A DNA stretch of 64,000 nt from Anabaena azotica FACHB-119 (GTDB lineage: Bacteria > Cyanobacteriota > Cyanobacteriia > Cyanobacteriales > Nostocaceae), in assembly GCF_014697625.1 (NCBI RefSeq), contig NZ_JACJSG010000009.1, positions 62,001 through 126,000 of the forward strand, read 5' to 3'. Below the pieces are notes generated by a model, which searched no databases, was not told the origin of the DNA, and saw only the letters and a list, made by a program, of their open reading frames with translations. The stretch's first letter is position 1. Each line of letters starts with the position of its first letter. Made by a program: the position numbers and the translations under genes. Positions 38,357 through 49,524 of this stretch are shown one piece after another.

Positions 38357-41278
38357 TTAGGAAGATTTTGCAGATTTCTCTTGCAAAGCTAACCAACGAT
38401 AGGCAAATTCTGCACCTGATTTGATGCGGTTGACATTTTCTTGAAGTAATGCGCGATCGCCTTTATAAAGTCCCAGGAATAATTCACGCACACAAGTTGT
38501 GATAAACGCATGAATTGCCATTAATTCACGTTCTTCTCTTGTGGTTTTATTGATTGATTTATCCATCATTAAAGGGCGTTTGTAGACTTCTTGACGCTGT
38601 AAAGCATCTTGCAGTTGTCCAGAAGCTTGAAAGATTAAATCATCTACATCAACTTCTTGAGGTACAGATAAAATCATTTCCAAAGCTTTGGATAGAGGTA
38701 GTAAAATTGTGTGACTAGATTCACCCAAATTTGCTTGATAAAAAACTCGATACTGTTGGACTAATTTTTCCATTAATTTCATGAGATAAGCTCCTTCATT
38801 GTTGACTGAACTCTCTTGTTTGACCCATAATTGAGCATATTGCCAATAACGTTTAATTTCGTCTTGTCTTGGTATATCTCGTTTATCACGCCGTAATCCT
38901 TCTGTTGCTAAACTAAAAATATTGAGTACATTTGTTGTTACCTCACGGACGGTTTTAATTAAATCTCGCCACTTAGCATCAGGTGGGGAGCTACGAGTAT
39001 CTAAATGTAGACTGTAAGCAATTAAAAGCCTTTGCATTGCATTTTCAAAATCTTGAATTCGCAATGAATTAGATAATCCCAGTAAGTTCCAAAATGATGC
39101 AGGTGCATCAAGAATTACAGACTCTTTAAAATCATTGTCGCTGTTATAAAGAGGTACTGAACTACTAGTAGCTACTACTTTCACACCTAATAATATAGAA
39201 AGTGACAATGCTAGAAAAGCTGGTTGTACCCAGGCATCAGTTAGGGTTTTACCTCTGGTTGTGGTGTAAGACATTGCCATAAAAGGCAAGTCTTCTTTAT
39301 TGTATTTATCCTTTTGAAATCGTCCTAATTTGGCTTCATCATTTAACCAAGAAACTGATTGCAAAGCATTAATATTCATTTCCTGTTCTAGCCATTGTTT
39401 ACGAACATCCCACAAATTTGTCAGCTTCATATAATTAACTAACAATTTAATTGCCGCAGCAGTTTGTGGAGAGTAAACATATGCAGGAAAAATATATAAA
39501 AATACTGGTTGTTGTTCTTCTAACTTGCCTGCTGGGACTGCCCAAAAAGCTTGGCGTAACAACATTTCTAAAGCCCATATTTTAGATATACCCCGTTTAA
39601 TTTGTCTTCCACCAAGTGAGTTTTTATTACTATATTGCTGCGGTTTAAATAAAACTACTGAATCCATTTGATCTTCTGAAGCAAATTCACCAGAACTTAA
39701 GGAACAAATCGGCTGTTTAGCTACCTTGGTTTTAGCGTTAGCATAAGCCGCAACTTCTGCATCAAAAGGTGAATAATTACTTTCCCAGCCTTTAACTTCT
39801 AAATATCTGGTTAAATAAGCATAGAAAATCTCCCGAATTGGGCTGGAGTGGGACGGTAGCAAATTATTTTCACTTGCCCAATTTGCTAATTCTTCTGCCC
39901 ATATTTGCATCCGTTGTGAGATATCTTCTGGTTTTAAAGTGTCGTGACAAGCAACATAATATGCTGCTACATGATACCAGCCATAATTAACTCCTCCTGA
40001 TTCTAGTTGGGTTTGTTCAGGAGATATTTTGTCTTGAACTCCTAATTGATTTAGTACCCAATTGATATATTCACTAGAATTACCAAAAAATTCTTTTTGA
40101 GCAAAGAAAATAAATTCAGCAATTCTATCTGCACGGATGTCTGCACCTTTTTTCAGGACATCTTTCTCTGTTTCAGTTAAAGGTAGTTTTTCTAGCCGTT
40201 TCGGGGTAGCTGGGTCTTTCATATTGGCTACTTTGACCTCAATTACACGTGGTAGTTGAGGAATGAGTTCGGCTGGAGAAAATAATTCTAGTGTTTGGGG
40301 TGCTACTTTTAAACCCTTCCCATCTCGTTTAAAGCCAATATCCCCACCCAACATTTTACTACCTAAAACTCCGCTAATTTGGCTCCAAATAAATTCTTGC
40401 AGTTCTTGAATATCTGGAGTCTGACTATTTACTGGTGCTAAATAAATTACCCCTTGGGCAAAAAATAAAATAGGTTCCCAATTGAGTTTTTTAGCATACA
40501 AAATTGTAGCATTATGAACACCATTGCTTAAAATACCGATACTGTTTCTTAAGCGATGATAAACTAAGTTTTTATTAATGTTTAAATACCGCAGTTGTTC
40601 TCGCAGCCTGTCTCCTCCGGTTTGAGTGTCGATGTCTGCTGGGTCGTTAAAATGGACTGCAATATCACCAAAAGCTAGCAGACGACGTAGAGGTATTTCT
40701 AAGCGGCGACGGTCTTTAATTTTAGGAACTGGCCAGTTAGCTGGATAAATATTTGTGCTGGTTTTGTTTTGAGTATTTTGTGCTAAATAAGCTATTTCTG
40801 GTAAATATTCCTGCCATTCCGCCCAAAATAATTTAAAGTTGAGTTTTTCTCCTAATTCACGACAAAGATTGATAATTTGCTCTACGTCCCAATTATTTGG
40901 TGTTTCTTCTCCTTGTCCGTTACAATATTTGTTGTAGTCATGCAGAGTTAATCCTAAGCAAAGTAAATATTTCTCTATTTCTGATAATGGTTGAGGCAAA
41001 TATTTACTAATATTCCAAGCTGTTAATAACCCGTTGAGGACATGAACTAATAAGTTTTGGTCAGCACGGCTTGACCATCTTTGAGCTTTTTCTTGTGCAA
41101 AGCGATCGCCTAGTTGAGATAATACTTGATAATGGGCTTCATAAGTACCGCCTAAAGCGGAAATTCCCGCAAATTCCTGCTCTAGAAAAGGTAATAGTTT
41201 TTCGATATACAGCAGCAAAATAGGGTCTGTATCTTCTGGCAGAGTTTCAATTAGTAATGTTTGCAATAAGGTAGACAT
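38357..41278 (-). CDS. csc3: Type I-D large subunit Cas10d (Csc3) with HD nuclease domain
   Basis: The 973-residue protein has an N-terminal HD phosphohydrolase/nuclease domain with the His-Asp pair in CLGLTLHDYNKY (about 115) and LLVHVLNGLLTAW before it. The large C-terminal region includes KRGISKIWALEMLLRQAFW and resembles a degenerate Cas10 without a GGDD cyclase motif. In type I-D the HD nuclease is carried here and not by Cas3. The gene starts 30 bp after cas3'. The length fits Csc3. Confidence 0.92.
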   Translation of the reverse strand: MSTLLQTLLIETLPEDTDPILLLYIEKLLPFLEQEFAGISALGGTYEAHYQVLSQLGDRFAQEKAQRWSSRADQNLLVHVLNGLLTAWNISKYLPQPLSEIEKYLLCLGLTLHDYNKYCNGQGEETPNNWDVEQIINLCRELGEKLNFKLFWAEWQEYLPEIAYLAQNTQNKTSTNIYPANWPVPKIKDRRRLEIPLRRLLAFGDIAVHFNDPADIDTQTGGDRLREQLRYLNINKNLVYHRLRNSIGILSNGVHNATILYAKKLNWEPILFFAQGVIYLAPVNSQTPDIQELQEFIWSQISGVLGSKMLGGDIGFKRDGKGLKVAPQTLELFSPAELIPQLPRVIEVKVANMKDPATPKRLEKLPLTETEKDVLKKGADIRADRIAEFIFFAQKEFFGNSSEYINWVLNQLGVQDKISPEQTQLESGGVNYGWYHVAAYYVACHDTLKPEDISQRMQIWAEELANWASENNLLPSHSSPIREIFYAYLTRYLEVKGWESNYSPFDAEVAAYANAKTKVAKQPICSLSSGEFASEDQMDSVVLFKPQQYSNKNSLGGRQIKRGISKIWALEMLLRQAFWAVPAGKLEEQQPVFLYIFPAYVYSPQTAAAIKLLVNYMKLTNLWDVRKQWLEQEMNINALQSVSWLNDEAKLGRFQKDKYNKEDLPFMAMSYTTTRGKTLTDAWVQPAFLALSLSILLGVKVVATSSSVPLYNSDNDFKESVILDAPASFWNLLGLSNSLRIQDFENAMQRLLIAYSLHLDTRSSPPDAKWRDLIKTVREVTTNVLNIFSLATEGLRRDKRDIPRQDEIKRYWQYAQLWVKQESSVNNEGAYLMKLMEKLVQQYRVFYQANLGESSHTILLPLSKALEMILSVPQEVDVDDLIFQASGQLQDALQRQEVYKRPLMMDKSINKTTREERELMAIHAFITTCVRELFLGLYKGDRALLQENVNRIKSGAEFAYRWLALQEKSAKSS

Positions 41279-41308
41279 ACTTGTGAGTAGATATAAGCTG
41301 AGGTGGGT

Positions 41309-43444
41309 TTAAAAAATGGAGGACTCAAAGCGTGTATCTGTGAATTTCTTCAAGTGCCACTTTAATGCTTCAAGCAGTAACGCATCTTGATTAAATGCAC
41401 AAGCATAAGCTTGTTCACTAGCATCAACTAAACGGTATAAGCCAAATAAAGGACTGAGGTGAAGAGTACGGCTCACTTCCCAATGACTACTTAATTTGTT
41501 CTTGTTGACTGGTACTAAAAAGGTGAGTAATTTCTTCTTCCGTAAACAAGTTATGACATCTGATTGAGGATGTCCAATTAAGTTTAATTTATCGATTAAA
41601 CAAAGTTCGCCAATTTGTAATTCACTACTTTGATAATTACATTGCAAGCTAATATTATCGATGCGTTCATCTACCCATTGCTGAATGCGAAGATAAACAT
41701 TAATAAAATCATCAGGAAATTCTTCTTCACCTCGTCCCTTGTTATTAGCTGCATCTAAAAAAGTTTTGCGGTCAATGATTTCTACTCTTGCATAAGGTAA
41801 TAATCTTAGTAGGTCATAAGTGTAAAAGTTATTGTGATCCCAAACCGCAGCTTGCAGTGTGGAACCACCTCGAAAACTTAAAAGTTGTTTTTGAGTAGCT
41901 TTTTCTACATCACTTTTCTGCTTTTTATACCAGTAGCCTCTTGCTGACTCAATACTGTGAGAATATACACGCTGCAAATCTTCAGTCATGCGATCGCGCA
42001 CAGATTGGCTCACTTTAGCATTTTCTTGAGTCATCCGCCAAAACATACCCTGGGCTTGCAATGCACCCCAACGATGACGATACTTATCAAACTCTCTAGG
42101 TGGGTCAAAAGCATCTGCGATCGCCGCAGCTAAATCATCCCGTGCTACTATTTGATTGGGGCTAAATTGTTTTTGCAGTCTAGCCATGACCCAGGGAGTA
42201 TGACCAGGAATTAAAATGTATGCTGTATAAGTATTAAAACCGCGATGTCTGCCTAAACGTCCTAAACGTTGCATCACCGTTGACGAATCACTACTTTCAA
42301 ATATCAATAAATGAATCTTAAAATCAACACCAACATCAACAGCAGATGTACCCACAACTAACACTGGTTGGTTAGCATCTTTCAATTCGCTTTGTACCAA
42401 TAATCTTTGTTCGCGGTCAATGCGTCCGCTAATTTCTCTAACTATCACCTCTGGTAATAAATGCTTTAATAAACTTGTTATTTGACCTGCCTTCGCCACT
42501 GAATTAACAATAATTAATCCTCTGGCTTTTGATTCTTGATTGAGAATTTCCCCAATTTTGGGAATCATTTCTTTTAACCATGTCTGTGTATCTGTATCTT
42601 TTGGCAATTCTACAAATTCTAATTCCACAGGTTGCAGAATCGGACGAAAGCCTTTCTTTTCCTCACCTGCATAAACGCCCTCAACCTTAGCAACTTTAAA
42701 ATTTGCTTTCCGTAATTGTTCAATAAAATCTGGTTTTGGTGTTGCGGAAGTAAATAAAAACCTTCTAGGACGTGGTTGATTCTCTTGACTACGACGAATA
42801 AAAGCTAAACTATTTAAAGCAGCAGTTTCTTGATGACAACCAAAAATAGGAAATTCATCAAATACCCACAAATCTGGCCATTCAGCTAATACTAACGGCA
42901 GTAAATCTCGACCATAAGCAGGATCATGATATTGAAAGTGGGTAATATAGTGAAAAATATCGGGATTGGTGAGTAATACTGGCTTCTGTTGAATAGCCAA
43001 GAACAATTCTTGAAATTTGTTACTTTTTATGGCTTGCTTCACCCGTCTGCTTAATTCCGCACCATATAAACGATCTACTCGTTGAGAAGCATCTAAACCA
43101 AATAACTCATTGTAATGATTTTGCTGTTCGGCTTGGTCTTCTACCAGTTCAATTGTTGGGTACAGTCCCATCATCCGAAAATTAGGATCAATTAGCCCTG
43201 GTAAATTAGCGCTGAGAGATTTACCATCACCAGTTGCTGACTGATTACAGATAATATCTGCATCACCATGTATAATTTCTTTATAAGTCTTAGCTTGGTG
43301 TGATGATAAGGGACAAACACACCCATCCGGTGGTTGAAGTTGGGGAGCCTTTTGAGTCACAATACATTCAGATGTACACCCAAGCGGGCAGTTCTCAACT
43401 CCTGGGTTGAGTTGAGAGTACAGAGGTTGTAAAAAAAGCTTCAT
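41309..43444 (-). CDS. cas3: Type I-D Cas3' helicase without HD domain
   Basis: The 711-residue superfamily 2 helicase has Walker A NQSATGDGKSLSANL (about 68), Walker B/motif II LWVFDEFPIF, motif III FLFTSATPKP, motif V VLVVGTSAVDVGVDF and motif VI MQRLGRLGRHRG. An N-terminal Cys-rich stretch (CPLGCTSECIV and a later Cys) is unusual for helicases but seen in I-D Cas3'. No HD domain is present, which fits type I-D, where the nuclease is in Cas10d. It is the first gene of the cas operon and is divergent from the WYL gene 128 bp away. Confidence 0.93.
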   Translation of the reverse strand: MKLFLQPLYSQLNPGVENCPLGCTSECIVTQKAPQLQPPDGCVCPLSSHQAKTYKEIIHGDADIICNQSATGDGKSLSANLPGLIDPNFRMMGLYPTIELVEDQAEQQNHYNELFGLDASQRVDRLYGAELSRRVKQAIKSNKFQELFLAIQQKPVLLTNPDIFHYITHFQYHDPAYGRDLLPLVLAEWPDLWVFDEFPIFGCHQETAALNSLAFIRRSQENQPRPRRFLFTSATPKPDFIEQLRKANFKVAKVEGVYAGEEKKGFRPILQPVELEFVELPKDTDTQTWLKEMIPKIGEILNQESKARGLIIVNSVAKAGQITSLLKHLLPEVIVREISGRIDREQRLLVQSELKDANQPVLVVGTSAVDVGVDFKIHLLIFESSDSSTVMQRLGRLGRHRGFNTYTAYILIPGHTPWVMARLQKQFSPNQIVARDDLAAAIADAFDPPREFDKYRHRWGALQAQGMFWRMTQENAKVSQSVRDRMTEDLQRVYSHSIESARGYWYKKQKSDVEKATQKQLLSFRGGSTLQAAVWDHNNFYTYDLLRLLPYARVEIIDRKTFLDAANNKGRGEEEFPDDFINVYLRIQQWVDERIDNISLQCNYQSSELQIGELCLIDKLNLIGHPQSDVITCLRKKKLLTFLVPVNKNKLSSHWEVSRTLHLSPLFGLYRLVDASEQAYACAFNQDALLLEALKWHLKKFTDTRFESSIF

Positions 43445-43571
43445 GGACTTGTCTGTATTTCTCTTGGACTTAGTTTAGTACCAGTTTTGTAAATGTTGTT
43501 ATCATTTTTTGACTACAATCAAAATTTCACCCATACTAATACTGTCAAGTATCAAAAAACATCCTCAAGCC

Positions 43572-44564
43572 ATGCCGTCCAAAGTGGATGGAAGCTATAA
43601 CCAAATCGCCTTTGCTCTAGAAATTCTGAAACTTCTAGCCGAAAAACCACGGCGACGGCAAGAATTAGTAGATTTGCTGTTAATATTTCTTGAACAGCAT
43701 GGCAAATCTACAGATGATGCTGATATCAAGCAAAAAGTTGACCGTACAATTCGCAAGCTTAGAGACTGCGGTATCGAAATTGCTAGCGGAACTAAAAGTC
43801 CTTACAAATTAGTTGACTCAAATTTTCCTGTGCTGCTGTCAACCGAACAGCGCGAAGCTTTGGCAATAGCTGCTTACTTTCTGGCTGATATGGGGTTTTC
43901 AGCACAAGCAAGTCAAATCCAACGTATTGGTAATTTGACAGAATCAGATATTCCCTCATTTGTGAAAGTCGATTTTAGTCCTCCCGTGGACTATAGCGAT
44001 CGCAATTTAGATGCGATCGTCCGCCAACTTCAAGAACGGATTGTGCAACAATGCTGTTATACCATCCGCTATCAGACCCAACCAGGAGCAGAAGCACGAA
44101 TTAAAGACATCAACCGTTCAGAACTGCGACTGCATGATGGTCTTCTCTACCTATTCGCATTTATACCCGATTGGCGTTCTTGGCGGTTTGATTATTGGCA
44201 TAACATCGACCAAAACCAGATATTTCGAGTCGATAGGATTTTGACTGTAGGTGCTGCATCCGCTACCCCTTGGGTATCCTGCGACTTTCCCACCTTGAAA
44301 GTACGCTATCGTACTAGTGGACAATTGGCTAACTACAAGCCTCGAAGGAAAGATGAAGTAGTTGTTTACACTGACCCTGAAGGAAAATTTCGGGAAATCG
44401 AGGCAACTATAGATTATTGGTTTTGGTTTAGGCAGCGTATGCTGAAATATGGAGCCAATGTGAGGATTTTAAGTCCGAAAATTTTAGCTGATGAGATGAA
44501 AAAAGAGTATAAAATGATATGGGAACAATTCTCAGCAGATGAAAGTACTAACCTTCAAAGTTAA
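43572..44564 (+). CDS. WYL-domain transcriptional regulator next to the I-D cas operon
   Basis: The start is put at ATG 43572 (MPSKVDGSYNQIAFALEIL); a TTG at 43509 in frame is an alternative. The protein is about 330 residues. It has an N-terminal winged-helix region (LLAEKPRRRQELVDLLLIF and a KVDRTIRKLRDCG stretch) and a central WYL-like domain (CCYTIRYQTQPG, then LRLHDGLLYLFAFIPDWRSWRFD). The C-terminal WCX region follows (EIEATIDYWFWFRQRMLKYG). WYL regulators beside cas operons often repress or activate them in response to nucleic-acid ligands. Divergence from cas3' with a short shared promoter region supports that role here. Confidence 0.8.
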   Translation: MPSKVDGSYNQIAFALEILKLLAEKPRRRQELVDLLLIFLEQHGKSTDDADIKQKVDRTIRKLRDCGIEIASGTKSPYKLVDSNFPVLLSTEQREALAIAAYFLADMGFSAQASQIQRIGNLTESDIPSFVKVDFSPPVDYSDRNLDAIVRQLQERIVQQCCYTIRYQTQPGAEARIKDINRSELRLHDGLLYLFAFIPDWRSWRFDYWHNIDQNQIFRVDRILTVGAASATPWVSCDFPTLKVRYRTSGQLANYKPRRKDEVVVYTDPEGKFREIEATIDYWFWFRQRMLKYGANVRILSPKILADEMKKEYKMIWEQFSADESTNLQS

Positions 44565-44659
44565 GAAATGCTCTCATCGATTCTAAAATATGATATTTTA
44601 AGGCGGTGAGTGTCAAGCCTCCCATTGTTGAACTTACTAACTTGTTTTTTGGTAAGTCT

Positions 44660-44887
44660 GTACCTTGAAAATTGAAGATATGTATTATTTTCTAGATTTT
44701 GGCAGGGCAAAGCACAGGCGAAAACCCCCCACCTCCCGCCAAAAGTCTGAAACCCTTGCTCTATAAGGAATATAGCTTACAAGCACAGTCAGCTTATACT
44801 CGCTTTAGAGGCTGAAATGAGGTTTTCTAGCTTCCCCGCCAAAAATGGTCGTGGAAACCAGGATTATCAAACGCTTCCAACTGCCGG
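44660..44887 (+). promoter_or_regulatory. Leader of CRISPR array 3
   Basis: It contains AAAGCACAGGCGAAAACCCC, a CCCGCCAAAAG block and CCCCGCCAAAAATGGTCGTGG about 55 bases before the first repeat. These match the array 2 leader read on its own strand. The 95 bp between the WYL gene and this block hold a short A+T-rich segment and no gene. Confidence 0.8.
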
Positions 44888-47800
44888 GTTTCATATTAAT
44901 GATTTCCGCTTGCGGAATTGAAACAAATCTGTACTGATAACGCTACCTTAACACCTTATGGTTTCATATTAATGATTTCCGCTTGCGGAATTGAAACAAC
45001 GTATTATACTTATATCAGAAATTAAGTGCTTTGGTTTCATATTAATGATTTCCGCTTGCGGAATTGAAACGAACGCACAAAACTATCGAAATCTAGGAAC
45101 AAAGTTTCATATTAATGATTTCCGCTTGCGGAATTGAAACTAACAAAGAAATATTGGGTGTTAACGATGTAGTCGAGTTTCATATTAATGATTTCCGCTT
45201 GCGGAATTGAAACATGACTTAAAACAAACAGAAAAAAATGTAGCCTTTGTTTCATATTAATGATTTCCGCTTGCGGAATTGAAACCGTGAAGAAGCAGTA
45301 AGGCCAGCGACACCGATCGGTTTCATATTAATGATTTCCGCTTGCGGAATTGAAACCAGAAAAAATTACAGAGGCAGGAGAATTTCTAATTAAGGTTTCA
45401 TATTAATGATTTCCGCTTGCGGAATTGAAACCTCAATATAATTATTTTGGCAATTTAACCCCGTGTGTTTCATATTAATGATTTCCGCTTGCGGAATTGA
45501 AACGAGTAAAATGATAGATGCAGTCAAAAGTTTTCAAGTTTCATATTAATGATTTCCGCTTGCGGAATTGAAACGTCCTATTTACAAGTCGTCAGGCTAT
45601 CGTGATCCTATCAGTTTCATATTAATGATTTCCGCTTGCGGAATTGAAACGCGGCGATAAGAGGGACACTACCTATAGCTTCTTTGCGTTTCATATTAAT
45701 GATTTCCGCTTGCGGAATTGAAACAAGAAGATCCTTTTATTATATTGCAAGCGCCAAAGGAGGTTTCATATTAATGATTTCCGCTTGCGGAATTGAAACA
45801 TTTTGGCTGTACTCGGCTTAGTTGTGCCTAACGGTTTCATATTAATGATTTCCGCTTGCGGAATTGAAACACAGTTAGTTATCGAAGCAACCTCCATCCA
45901 TTCACCAGTTTCATATTAATGATTTCCGCTTGCGGAATTGAAACATCCCGTTCTTGGGTCTGTAGGAATGTAGATCAGTTTCATATTAATGATTTCCGCT
46001 TGCGGAATTGAAACAACATTACCCGCATCGGAATAGTGAAAGTTATCGTGTTTCATATTAATGATTTCCGCTTGCGGAATTGAAACTTTTGTGCTTTGGT
46101 TGCGTTGTTGTTTCTGTCATTGTGTTTCATATTAATGATTTCCGCTTGCGGAATTGAAACACAGTCCCTACCCCAATTAACTTCTTATAGTGACTAGTTT
46201 CATATTAATGATTTCCGCTTGCGGAATTGAAACGGCTGATATTTGCAGATTCATTGTTACTAGTGGATGAGTTTCATATTAATGATTTCCGCTTGCGGAA
46301 TTGAAACATCAGGCTCAGGATGAGGTCTGTTGCATCCAACCTCACGTTTCATATTAATGATTTCCGCTTGCGGAATTGAAACAAGTCATTTTTGGAGAAG
46401 AATGATCCTACTCCGTTGAGTTTCATATTAATGATTTCCGCTTGCGGAATTGAAACATTCGTTACCAATAACAAAAAACCAATTCCAGGCAGGTTTCATA
46501 TTAATGATTTCCGCTTGCGGAATTGAAACTTGCAATTGGAATTGCATTTAATGGTTATCCTTGGAAGTTTCATATTAATGATTTCCGCTTGCGGAATTGA
46601 AACCAAAACCCTCACACTGAAGACCTTGGACTAAATGGGGGTTTCATATTAATGATTTCCGCTTGCGGAATTGAAACTGGGGCATTGCGCGATTCCTTGA
46701 ATTGTGATTTCAAGTTTCATATTAATGATTTCCGCTTGCGGAATTGAAACAAATTCCTATTAATTGTCCAACGCCAAACGCAGCGACAGTTTCATATTAA
46801 TGATTTCCGCTTGCGGAATTGAAACCTTACACTACCGCCCGACTCGCTTCTTTTCGGGCGGGTTTCATATTAATGATTTCCGCTTGCGGAATTGAAACAA
46901 TCTACACTAGTGCCAAACCGCGCCTCACAAGGTTTCATATTAATGATTTCCGCTTGCGGAATTGAAACGGTTAAACCAGAACCTTGACCCGCGCCTACAC
47001 CTGTCCTGTTTCATATTAATGATTTCCGCTTGCGGAATTGAAACATATTATCAACGCTGCTAATGCTGCTGCTAATGCTGAGTTTCATATTAATGATTTC
47101 CGCTTGCGGAATTGAAACGAAACCAGAGTTATACAAGTAATCAAACAGTACAGTTGGTTTCATATTAATGATTTCCGCTTGCGGAATTGAAACCTGTGAT
47201 CCAGCGTTATTACTGCCAAACTTGTAGAAAGTTTCATATTAATGATTTCCGCTTGCGGAATTGAAACAAAAAGGATAACACCCAGGCAGCCAAAACCCAC
47301 ACTCGTTTCATATTAATGATTTCCGCTTGCGGAATTGAAACTACTTCGGTCAGAATCATTAAAAATGATTTTAAGTTTCATATTAATGATTTCCGCTTGC
47401 GGAATTGAAACAAGACATGACTCTTCTTTATGATCGCGAAGTCTTTGAGTTTCATATTAATGATTTCCGCTTGCGGAATTGAAACACCAATAACGCAAGC
47501 AATACTGCGCTTCCACGCTTGAGTTTCATATTAATGATTTCCGCTTGCGGAATTGAAACAAGACGGGATAACTACTACTGTAGTAGTACAAGTCGTTTCA
47601 TATTAATGATTTCCGCTTGCGGAATTGAAACTGAGTTTAAAGCGTTCTGGCTCTAGCCGTACTAGGTTGTTTCATATTAATGATTTCCGCTTGCGGAATT
47701 GAAACCAAGCATTCCAGCCCGCATCAAGCGCATCGTAAGTTTCATATTAATGATTTCCGCTTGCGGAATTGAAACACAACGACGACTGGAGTGATAGCGA

Positions 47801-48435
47801 CGCTGGCGCACAAGTTTCATATTAATGATTTCCGCTTGCGGAATTGAAACAAGTACTTGGCTGGTTTCCGGGGATTGGGGATTGGGGAGGTTTCATATTA
47901 ATGATTTCCGCTTGCGGAATTGAAACTTTGGTTAGCAAGCCTTTAAAATAAGGCTTCAGAAAAGTTTCATATTAATGATTTCCGCTTGCGGAATTGAAAC
48001 TCCAGGGGCAACAAAGGCTTACCAGTGATGAGGTTACGGGTTTCATATTAATGATTTCCGCTTGCGGAATTGAAACGATATCAATTACTAAAAAGGAATA
48101 TCATCATCATCTAGTTTCATATTAATGATTTCCGCTTGCGGAATTGAAACTAATTTCTATGGGGCGATCGCAGTATGGGTTTTCATAGTTTCATATTAAT
48201 GATTTCCGCTTGCGGAATTGAAACATGAGGTCGTAAAGTATCCAAACTGGATCGGCAACGTTTCATATTAATGATTTCCGCTTGCGGAATTGAAACTTCT
48301 CTGTGAGTGGCGATCGCTTTCTCTGCCCAAGGGTTTCATATTAATGATTTCCGCTTGCGGAATTGAAACATTGGATCATTATCTTTGTGTATACATATTC
48401 TTCTTCGTTTCATATTAATGATTTCCGCTTGCGGA
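44888..48435 (+). CRISPR. CRISPR array 3, about 49 repeats of 37 bp, far end truncated
   Basis: The repeat begins GTTTCATATTAATGATTTCC and ends GCTTGCGGAATTGAAAC. The first is 44888-44924. Spacers are about 34-40 bp. The last repeat starts at 48407 but stops after GCTTGCGGA at 48435, where a MITE half follows, so the oldest spacers have been deleted. The repeat differs from array 2 but the leaders are alike, so both are probably served by the adjacent I-D adaptation genes. Confidence 0.98.
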
Positions 48436-48535
48436 TAGGAGAGGGAGGAGAAACGAAAACCTCACCCTCTTACTCCCCTCTCCTCGTAGGAGAGGGGTTG
48501 GGGGAGAGGTCAAAACAACGCTGGTCGAACTCACG
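48436..48535. mobile_element. Half of an ACGTGAGTTCGA-type MITE breaking array 3
   Basis: From GGAGAAACGAAAACCTCACC to the right end GTCGAACTCACGT it matches the right half of the element at 6802-7041. The left inverted repeat is missing. The junction with the broken CRISPR repeat is at 48435/48436, so a deletion removed both the array end and the left half of the element. Confidence 0.8.
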
Positions 48536-48546
48536 TTAAATTAAGG

Positions 48547-49524
48547 TTAGCCCACATAGGTAAAATAACTAGCGTCCAGACTCAAATTATTGTCACCTTG
48601 GACAATAGCAATTAGTTCATTCTGCGCCCCATCAGGCATAGTCAAATAAATGCCGATACCGGATGGTAAACCATCACCAGATGAACCTAAAACATAATCG
48701 TTGATTGTTCCGGCAAGCTGGATGCTATCTTGAGTGGAGTTAAAGTCAGTAATCAGCGCATAGTCATTGTTGCCTTGGGTGACTAATTGACCATTATAGT
48801 CACGGTTACGACTGCCATAAAAACTATCAATGTTACCAACATAATTTAAACCGCCCTCTCCCAGGACGAATGTATCACTGCCTTCACCACCAGTTAAAGT
48901 ATCGATTTCTCCAGCACCATAAATAATAAATTCAATAGGCCCATATCCGATTCCTGCACCAGTGAGATTATCATTGCCATTGCCACCAATTAAGGTATCA
49001 TTTCCGATGCTCCCGTCGAGACTGTCATTCCCGTTACCGCCATCTAAGTAATCATTACCACCACCAGCTCTAACGCTTTGGTCTAATAAGATATCATCTC
49101 CATCGCCACCAATAAGAGTGTCATCGCCATAACTACTAACTAAAATGTCGTTACCGTCGCCGCCATCGTAATAATCATCACCAGAAAGATATCCTTCGCT
49201 GATTAGGTCATCTCCTTCACCACCAAACATGAAATCATTGCCATCCGAACCAAACAACTGATCATTACCACTGTTACCAAACAAGACATTTGTAGAGTTG
49301 AGGTCGCCTCCATATCCTGGCGCGTAGTATACAACACTGAGTCCAGCGTAAAGAGTATCGTTTCCCTCGCCACCGATAATTAAATCATCACCTAAATCAC
49401 CGGAAATGAAGTCATCACCCGCTAAACCGATTAAAATGTCATTTCCATCTTTACCGAAAATTGAGTCGATATTTTCAGTACCGATCAGAAAATCATTGGC
49501 ACTAGTCCCATTAATATCTGCCAT
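48547..49524 (-). CDS. RTX (hemolysin-type) calcium-binding repeat protein
   Basis: The 325-residue protein is built of nonapeptide repeats of the GGxGxDxLx type from about residue 10 to 215, for example [20 protein letters not shown] and [12 protein letters not shown]. An acidic C-terminal part ([15 protein letters not shown], then [17 protein letters not shown]) is the peptidase M10 serralysin-like C-terminal type. These repeats fold as a Ca2+-bound beta roll, and such proteins usually leave the cell by type I secretion using a C-terminal signal. No catalytic domain is present. No ABC/HlyD partners adjoin. It is A+T-normal and convergent with CRISPR array 3. Confidence 0.9.
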   Translation of the reverse strand: MADINGTSANDFLIGTENIDSIFGKDGNDILIGLAGDDFISGDLGDDLIIGGEGNDTLYAGLSVVYYAPGYGGDLNSTNVLFGNSGNDQLFGSDGNDFMFGGEGDDLISEGYLSGDDYYDGGDGNDILVSSYGDDTLIGGDGDDILLDQSVRAGGGNDYLDGGNGNDSLDGSIGNDTLIGGNGNDNLTGAGIGYGPIEFIIYGAGEIDTLTGGEGSDTFVLGEGGLNYVGNIDSFYGSRNRDYNGQLVTQGNNDYALITDFNSTQDSIQLAGTINDYVLGSSGDGLPSGIGIYLTMPDGAQNELIAIVQGDNNLSLDASYFTYVG

